Source of the DNA: Peristeroidobacter agariperforans
GTDB taxonomy: Bacteria > Pseudomonadota > Gammaproteobacteria > Steroidobacterales > Steroidobacteraceae
Reading direction: 5' to 3'
DNA: 64,000 nucleotides
Assembly: GCF_004138335.1 (NCBI RefSeq)
Contig: NZ_RYFW01000002.1
Location: 1,407,501-1,471,500 of the forward strand
This document shows positions 63,359-64,000 of this stretch, piece after piece. A program made the translations under genes and the position numbers. The notes beneath the pieces are model-generated. The model ran no database searches, was not told where the DNA came from, and saw nothing but the letters and a program-made list of their open reading frames with translations. Within the stretch, counting starts at the first letter, position 1. Each line of letters opens with the position of its first letter.

Positions 63359-63393
63359 TCGCGCCGGCGCATGAGCGCCGGCGCGATCTTTCT
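63359..63393 (+). terminator. Rho-independent terminator after the receptor gene
   Basis: A twelve-base GC-rich stem, TCGCGCCGGCGC paired with GCGCCGGCGCGA around ATGA, is followed by TCTTTCT. Confidence 0.85.
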
Positions 63394-63426
63394 CAGGCGC
63401 GTTGACGCGTGCGCTGTTGCATATCA

Positions 63427-63941
63427 ATGACGAAACCTTCTCTGCCAGCCGCACTACTGTGCGCGGGCCTGCCAGAGCGACTCATTTCGGACAAGCCTGA
63501 TGGCTCGTCGAGTTTTCCACTCGTCACCTCACAGCGCACGGCGCCTATCTGGTACGACCCGAACGATCACAAAGGTGTGGTACGGGCGATTGGCGACCTC
63601 ATCGATGACGTCGAGCGGGTCACCGCTCATCGGCCGCGCGCATCCGTCTCACGGCCAACAGATCCAATGCCCGTCATCGTGGGCACTCTCGGCAAGAGCG
63701 CGGTGATCGACGAGTTGGCCGCGACGTCGAAATTCGATGCAACCGACCTGCGAGGCAAATGGGAGAGTCGGATAACGTGCGCTACTTGCGCTCCACCCAT
63801 GAAATGAGCGCCCCCGGCCCGCATCGCTTCAAGATCACGATGGTGGATCTCGGAATCGTGGTGGAGAAAGTCGTCATTAGCGATCGGGATCTGCCGCCGA
63901 CTTATTTTGGTCCGCTGGCGATGTCCGCCGTCGCTCGCTAG
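63427..63941 (+). pseudogene. GH115 (alpha-glucuronidase) remnant with large internal deletion
   Basis: The first frame has a signal-like start and DGSSSFPLVTSQRTAPIWYD, then MPVIVGTLGKSAVIDELAAT and DLRGKWES, the N-terminal domain of a glycoside hydrolase family 115 enzyme. In a second frame, 63,759-63,941 encodes the extreme C-terminus with GPHRFKITMVDLGIVVEKVV and PPTYFGP. A whole GH115 protein has over 800 residues, so about 650 including the catalytic barrel are gone. GH115 removes (4-O-methyl)glucuronic acid from xylan. Confidence 0.8.
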
Positions 63942-63964
63942 TGGAATTGCCCGGAGGGAGTGCG

Positions 63965-64000
63965 TTGAAACTGATTCCGTTGCTATCGATCCTGATGTGC
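63965..64000 (+). CDS. Start of a secreted protein, cut by the right edge
   Basis: GGAGGGAG precedes a TTG at 63965. The twelve visible codons read (M)KLIPLLSILMC, the beginning of a signal peptide. It is probably the next gene of the carbohydrate locus. Its identity cannot be told. Confidence 0.4.
   Translation, partial: MKLIPLLSILMC

Overview
The window is a GC-rich chromosomal segment from a Gram-negative, facultatively anaerobic denitrifying proteobacterium, most likely a gammaproteobacterium. The grounds are FabA/FabB, UbiD/UbiT/UbiU/UbiV, HemN, FNR-type regulators with gammaproteobacterial cysteine spacing, azurin and a large TonB-dependent receptor. A Steroidobacter-like lineage would fit, but that is inference only.

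Layout. (1) 1-7,000 is a loose mix of small or decaying genes: a CYTH protein, a ribosome-hibernation-type protein, an OsmC tail, an SPW membrane protein, an SDR stub, a LOG-family protein, a VIT-type transporter and a dead chemoreceptor. (2) 7,100-12,320 (minus strand) is a cytochrome-c-dependent NO reductase operon, orf41-norC-norB-norQ-norD, with an unusual two-heme NorC. (3) 12,700-16,000 holds a phospholipase D protein, a membrane protein and a hydrolase. (4) 16,050-25,515 (minus strand) is the nitrite/NO core: nirK (Cu nitrite reductase fused to cytochrome c)-nirV-SCO-orf59; quinol NO reductase-nnrS-sirB2-like; and hemN-fnr. (5) 25,580-31,900 mixes remnants (norD copy, nosZ 5' end, decarboxylase 3' end) with intact azurin, a second nnrS and two members of an unnamed family of small secreted proteins. 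(6) 32,100-41,150 carries a P450, two fasciclin proteins, a CarH/LitR-type B12 photoreceptor regulator, a serine hydrolase, a tRNA-like remnant, a DnrO-like protein, another hibernation factor and an FTR1 iron permease. (7) 41,270-50,570 is an oxygen-independent biosynthesis block: fabBA, ubiD, ubiT, ubiVU, a second fnr, nadAB. (8) 50,640-58,750 holds a CopD-like membrane protein, the third small secreted protein (truncated), a ferric-reductase-like enzyme, an orphan GspE ATPase, a diheme cytochrome, a second dead chemoreceptor and two periplasmic proteins. (9) 59,030-64,000 is a sugar-uptake locus: GntR regulator, three copies of one operator, a TonB-dependent receptor and a broken GH115 alpha-glucuronidase.

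How it works together. Fourteen copies of an FNR/ANR/DNR-type palindrome (TTGAT-N4-ATCAA and close variants) precede nirK, qnor, hemN-fnr, nnrS2-azurin, the DnrO-like gene, fabAB, ubiUV, ubiT, fnr2/nadAB, the CopD-like gene, a nosZ remnant and all three small secreted proteins. Two FNR-like regulators encoded here keep all four Fe-S cysteines and the same recognition-helix residues. The region therefore reads as one low-oxygen regulon. It couples nitrite and NO respiration to oxygen-independent versions of heme, ubiquinone, unsaturated fatty acid and NAD synthesis. The only nosZ trace is a 5' fragment, so N2O reduction is not encoded in this window. Several genes are decaying (two chemoreceptors, a second norD, nosZ, GH115), which suggests recent loss or rearrangement.
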